Shown in pieces: positions 61,308-64,000 of a stretch of 64,000 bases of DNA. Every line of letters starts with the position of its first letter. Position 1 is the stretch's first letter. The DNA is taken from positions 1 through 64,000 of the forward strand of contig NZ_JAINVF010000011.1 in NCBI RefSeq assembly GCF_020400585.1. The letters run 5' to 3'. The notes under the pieces are model-generated. The model worked only from the letters and a program-made list of their open reading frames with translations. It was not told the origin of the DNA and searched no databases. Position numbers and translations under genes: made by a program. The stretch is from Streptomyces sp. NK08204. Its GTDB lineage: Bacteria > Actinomycetota > Actinomycetes > Streptomycetales > Streptomycetaceae.

Positions 61308-61751
61308 TTACTTCTCGACCTCGGCGGCGAGCCTGGCGAGGACGGCGTCGTAGATCCGGGCGAGGCCCTTGGGTGCGAAGGTCCTCTCGAAGAAGCCGCC
61401 GATGCCGCCCGCGCCCTTCCAGGTGGTGGTGACGGTGACCCGGGACCTGCCCTCGCCGGCGGGGGTGACGCGCCAGGTGGTGACCATGGAGGAGTTGCGG
61501 TCCTTCTCGACCAGTTCGCCGTCGCTGGGCTCGGTGACCTCCAGGAGGCAGTCGCGCACGCGCTTGCTGGTGGCCTGGAGCCTCCAGTGGACGAGGGTGC
61601 CCTCGCCGTCGCCGCCCTCGCGCACCTCGTACTCGCTGAACTGCTCCGGCAGCAGTTTCTCGCGCGTGCCGCTGTAGTCGGCGAGGGCGTCGAACACCTT
61701 CTCCGCGTTCGCCGCGACGACCCGCTCCGTAGTGGCCTCGACCTGCGCCAT
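61308..61751 (-). CDS. SRPBCC (START/polyketide-cyclase fold) family protein
   Basis: A 147-residue protein with the helix-grip fold. The start AQVEATTERVVAANAEKVFDALADY is the first strand and helix; DGEGTLVHWRLQ, SSMVTTWRVTPAGEGRSRVTVTTTW and the long C-terminal helix follow. It has a hydrophobic cavity that may bind lipids or polyketides. ATG at 61751 follows GGAGGAAC. The annotated function is only the fold. Between it and the radical SAM gene is a 13-bp tandem array, so the two are divergent. Confidence 0.85.
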   Translation of the reverse strand: MAQVEATTERVVAANAEKVFDALADYSGTREKLLPEQFSEYEVREGGDGEGTLVHWRLQATSKRVRDCLLEVTEPSDGELVEKDRNSSMVTTWRVTPAGEGRSRVTVTTTWKGAGGIGGFFERTFAPKGLARIYDAVLARLAAEVEK

Positions 61752-61830
61752 TGCGTTCCTCCAGGACTGGTTGCTCGGGGGTTGGACAAAGCCAACCACC
61801 CCTGCACCCGCCCGCCCAAATCGGGGCCGC

Positions 61831-61908
61831 GCGAAGGGACCACGCGAAGGGACCGCGCGAAGGGACCGCGCGAAGGGACCGCGCGAGGGGGCCGCGCGAA
61901 GGGACCGC
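61831..61908. repeat. Six-copy 13-bp tandem repeat
   Basis: GCGAAGGGACCGC occurs six times in perfect register (61831, 61844, 61857, 61870, 61883, 61896), with changes only in the first and fifth copies. It fills most of the spacer between the SRPBCC and radical SAM starts. The period is not a multiple of three and no frame through it is plausible. Confidence 0.85.
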
Positions 61909-61940
61909 GCACGGCCCGGACACGGACCGCACGATCATGG

Positions 61941-61952
61941 GAACACATGTTC
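61941..61952. promoter_or_regulatory. LexA (SOS) box upstream of radical SAM gene
   Basis: GAACACATGTTC fits the actinobacterial SOS consensus GAAC-N4-GTTC without mismatch and is itself a perfect palindrome. It is 34 bases before the ATG at 61986, where LexA would block the promoter. Confidence 0.65.
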
Positions 61953-61985
61953 TATTGTGTACGACAGTGCTACCGAGGAGGCGTC

Positions 61986-63026
61986 ATGCGCTGGGAGAAC
62001 CTCACCGTGGAGCCCGAACACAGCCGGGCCGAGTCCGCGCTGTTCGGTGCGGACGCGGTCACGACCCGCACCTTCGACTCGCCCGAGTTCCGCGGGATCA
62101 CCTTCCACGAGGTCCGCGCGCGCTCGGTCCTCAACCGGGTGCCGGGCGCTTCGCGCATGCCGTTCGAGTGGACGGTCAACCCGTACCGCGGCTGCACGCA
62201 CGCGTGCGTGTACTGCTTCGCACGTAGGACGCACAGCTATCTGGACCTCGACACGGGGATCGGCTTCGACACCCAGATCGTGGTGAAGGTCAACGCGCCC
62301 GAGGTGCTGCGCCGCCAGCTCGCCTCCCGGCGCTGGCAGGGCGACCACGTGGCGATGGGCACCAACGTCGACTGCTACCAGCGCGCCGAGGGCCGCTACC
62401 GCCTCATGCCGGGCATCATCTCCGCGCTCACCGACCACGCGAACCCGTTCTCGGTCCTGACCAAGGGCACGCTGATCCTGCGCGACCTCGACCTGCTGGT
62501 CCGGGCGGCGGAGGTGACGGACGTGGGCATATCGGTCTCGGTCGGTTTCCTCGACGCGGAGTTGTGGCGCACGGTGGAGCCGGGCACGCCCGCGCCCGAG
62601 CGCCGCCTGGACGTCGTCCGGACGCTCGGCGAGCACGGCATCGGCTGCGGAGTGCTGATGGCGCCGGTGATCCCGTTCCTGAGCGACCACCCGGACCGGT
62701 TGCGGGCCACGGTACGGGCGATCGCGGCGGCCGGGGCGACCTCGGTGACCCCGCTGGTGCTGCATCTGCGGCCGGGCGCCAGGGAGTGGTTCATGGCCTG
62801 GCTCGGCCGCCACCACCCGCACCTGGTGCCCCGCTATGAGCGGCTGTACGCGGAAGGCGCCTACGCGCCCCGGTGGTACCAGCGCCGGATCACCCGTCAG
62901 GTGCACGAGCTGGCCCAGGAGTACGGCATCGGACCCACGCGCGCGGGAGCCGCCCGGCGGATCCGCGCCGAGCAGCCCGCGCCCGGCCCGGCCGGGTCCG
63001 GACCGACCCAACTCACCCTCGTCTGA
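61986..63026 (+). CDS. Rv2578c family radical SAM protein
   Basis: A 346-residue radical SAM enzyme. The [4Fe-4S] motif CxxxCxxC is in NPYRGCTHACVYCFARR. DYxxxI-like text, GTNVDCYQRAEGRYRL and the C-terminal TPLVLHLRPGAREWFMAWL are characteristic of the SplB-like Rv2578c family. It would use SAM to make a 5'-deoxyadenosyl radical; relation to spore photoproduct lyase suggests a DNA or RNA lesion substrate, but that is not shown. ATG at 61986 follows GAGGAGG. The SOS box upstream fits a DNA-damage role. Confidence 0.9.
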   Translation: MRWENLTVEPEHSRAESALFGADAVTTRTFDSPEFRGITFHEVRARSVLNRVPGASRMPFEWTVNPYRGCTHACVYCFARRTHSYLDLDTGIGFDTQIVVKVNAPEVLRRQLASRRWQGDHVAMGTNVDCYQRAEGRYRLMPGIISALTDHANPFSVLTKGTLILRDLDLLVRAAEVTDVGISVSVGFLDAELWRTVEPGTPAPERRLDVVRTLGEHGIGCGVLMAPVIPFLSDHPDRLRATVRAIAAAGATSVTPLVLHLRPGAREWFMAWLGRHHPHLVPRYERLYAEGAYAPRWYQRRITRQVHELAQEYGIGPTRAGAARRIRAEQPAPGPAGSGPTQLTLV

Positions 63027-63176
63027 GAGCGTTCGGGAACATCCGCTGGGCCCCATCGGGTCAAGCAATCGGGTCAAGTATTGACGTATCAGGTTCTACC
63101 AGGCCCCGATTCCGGGACGATGCGCCCAGAACCGTGACCCTCGCGGTTCGCACCACCCTCCGTCCCGGGAGAACGC

Positions 63177-64000
63177 ATGAGAACACGCGCAGCCCTGCTG
63201 TGCGCGGCCGCCGCCGTGCTGGCGGGCTCGGTCACGGCCGTCCCCGTGCGGGCGGCGGCCACCGCCCCGGCGCCGAAACTCGACTGGAAGAAATGCGGCA
63301 CCAGCGACTACCCGACCCTCCAGTGCGCGTCCCTGACGGTGCCGCTGGACCACGCGCACCCGGGCGGCCGGCGGATCACCCTCGCCCTGTCCCGCGTCCC
63401 GCACACCGCGCCGGCCTCGCTGGGTCCGCTGCTGGTCAACCCTGGCGGCCCCGGCGGCAGCGGTCTCACCCTCGCCGGGTTCGTGGCCTCGGCCCTGCCC
63501 AAGAAGGTGGCGGCCCGCTACGACGTCATCGGCTTCGACCCGCGCGGGGTCGGCAGGAGCACCCCCGCCCTGGACTGCGCCCCCGGCCGTTTCAAGCCGG
63601 TCCGCCCCGACACCGTGCCGGCCACGCCCGCGCTGGAGCAGGCCAACCTGAAGCGGGCCCGGTCCTTCGCCGCCGACTGCGGCAGGAGGTACGCGGACGT
63701 GCTGCCGTTCATCGACACCGTCAGCACCGCGCGGGACCTGGACGCCGTCCGGCGGGCACTCGGCGCTCCGCGGATCAGCTACTTCGGCTACTCGTACGGC
63801 ACGTACCTCGGCGCGGTGTACGCGAAGCTGTACCCCGCGCGCGTACGCCGCCTGGTGCTGGACTCGATCGTCGACCCGACCGGCGTCTGGTACGACGACA
63901 ACCTCGGCCAGGACTACGCCTTCGACGACCGCCACCGTGCGCTGATGGCATGGATCGCCAAGTACCACGCCACGTACCGGCTCGGCAGGGACCCCGAGAA
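63177..64000 (+). CDS. Secreted alpha/beta hydrolase (tripeptidyl aminopeptidase-like), partial
   Basis: The reading frame is open to the last base, giving the first 274 residues of a protein that usually has about 480-530. A signal peptide (about 1-27, LLCAAAAVLAGSVTAVPVRA) precedes the alpha/beta hydrolase. The oxyanion loop is VNPGGPGGSGLT, FDPRGVGRSTPALDC follows, and the nucleophile is in YFGYSYGTYLGAVYAKLYP. Family members remove tripeptides from secreted proteins. ATG at 63177 follows GGGAGAA. The acid and histidine of the triad are beyond the window. Confidence 0.88.
   Translation, partial: MRTRAALLCAAAAVLAGSVTAVPVRAAATAPAPKLDWKKCGTSDYPTLQCASLTVPLDHAHPGGRRITLALSRVPHTAPASLGPLLVNPGGPGGSGLTLAGFVASALPKKVAARYDVIGFDPRGVGRSTPALDCAPGRFKPVRPDTVPATPALEQANLKRARSFAADCGRRYADVLPFIDTVSTARDLDAVRRALGAPRISYFGYSYGTYLGAVYAKLYPARVRRLVLDSIVDPTGVWYDDNLGQDYAFDDRHRALMAWIAKYHATYRLGRDPE

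Overview
The window is a high-GC actinobacterial chromosome segment, almost certainly Streptomyces. The protein-coding density is high and third codon positions are almost all G or C. The gene families are typical of that genus: a DUF5753/XRE regulator, a SpoIIE-type PAS-GAF-PP2C-HATPase phosphatase, DUF6158, an LtrA homologue, an Rv2578c-type radical SAM protein behind an actinobacterial SOS box, and a GvpL/F protein. No rRNA genes, CRISPR array, intact phage or insertion sequence were found. One tRNA, tRNA-Leu(GAG), is present.

Layout. 1-3.2 kb: a DUF2254 membrane protein, a VapBC-like toxin-antitoxin pair, and a frameshifted tyrosine-integrase remnant lying against the 3' end of tRNA-Leu, which looks like the scar of an integrative element. 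3.4-19.3 kb: LtrA, a FabH-like KAS III, FdhD, a degenerate 19-bp tandem array, an isochorismatase-fold protein without the catalytic Cys, a divergent MarR/oxidoreductase pair, a secreted sialidase with its own promoter and operator-like repeat, a symporter with a divergent LysR gene, an Lrp regulator divergent from a DHA2 exporter, a long-chain acyl-CoA ligase behind a 16-bp palindrome, and an aldo/keto reductase. 19.3-31.4 kb: small oxidoreductases and methyltransferases, a truncated GH6 cellulase relic, a pterin dehydratase, two XRE regulators, an orphan NarJ, a second DnaK with an upstream OsmC, a membrane-anchored alkaline-phosphatase-fold protein and a resolvase-like orphan.

31.4-44.3 kb is the most accessory-looking part. 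It holds two metallo-beta-lactamase-fold hydrolases, a DedA protein and an aminotransferase-fold protein that contains no lysine at all. It also holds a secreted, C-terminally anchored protein made of a perfect nine-cysteine hexapeptide ladder followed by an RGDV decapeptide repeat. A broken sigma factor (SnoaL end), an ABC-F ATPase, a histidine phosphatase, an orphan GvpL/F and a transketolase follow. 44.3-52.1 kb is all on the minus strand and includes a tightly packed peptidase operon: M55 D-aminopeptidase, M20, S9 and S66 LD-carboxypeptidase, with a GNAT gene behind, which suggests cell-wall peptide turnover. 52.4-64 kb: a truncated Na+/H+ antiporter, an APC permease, a methyltransferase, a SpoIIE-type phosphatase with a four-cysteine insert, a DHA2 exporter fused to three carboxypeptidase-regulatory-like domains, an SRPBCC protein, the SOS-box radical SAM gene, and the start of a secreted alpha/beta hydrolase that runs off the end.

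A recurring theme is short tandem repeats (7, 9, 13, 15, 18, 19 and 30 bp units) in spacers and inside coding sequence. Another is enzyme folds that have lost a catalytic residue. Gene starts were chosen from ribosome-binding sites, overlaps and family starts. Functions come from recognised motifs only; no database search was run.
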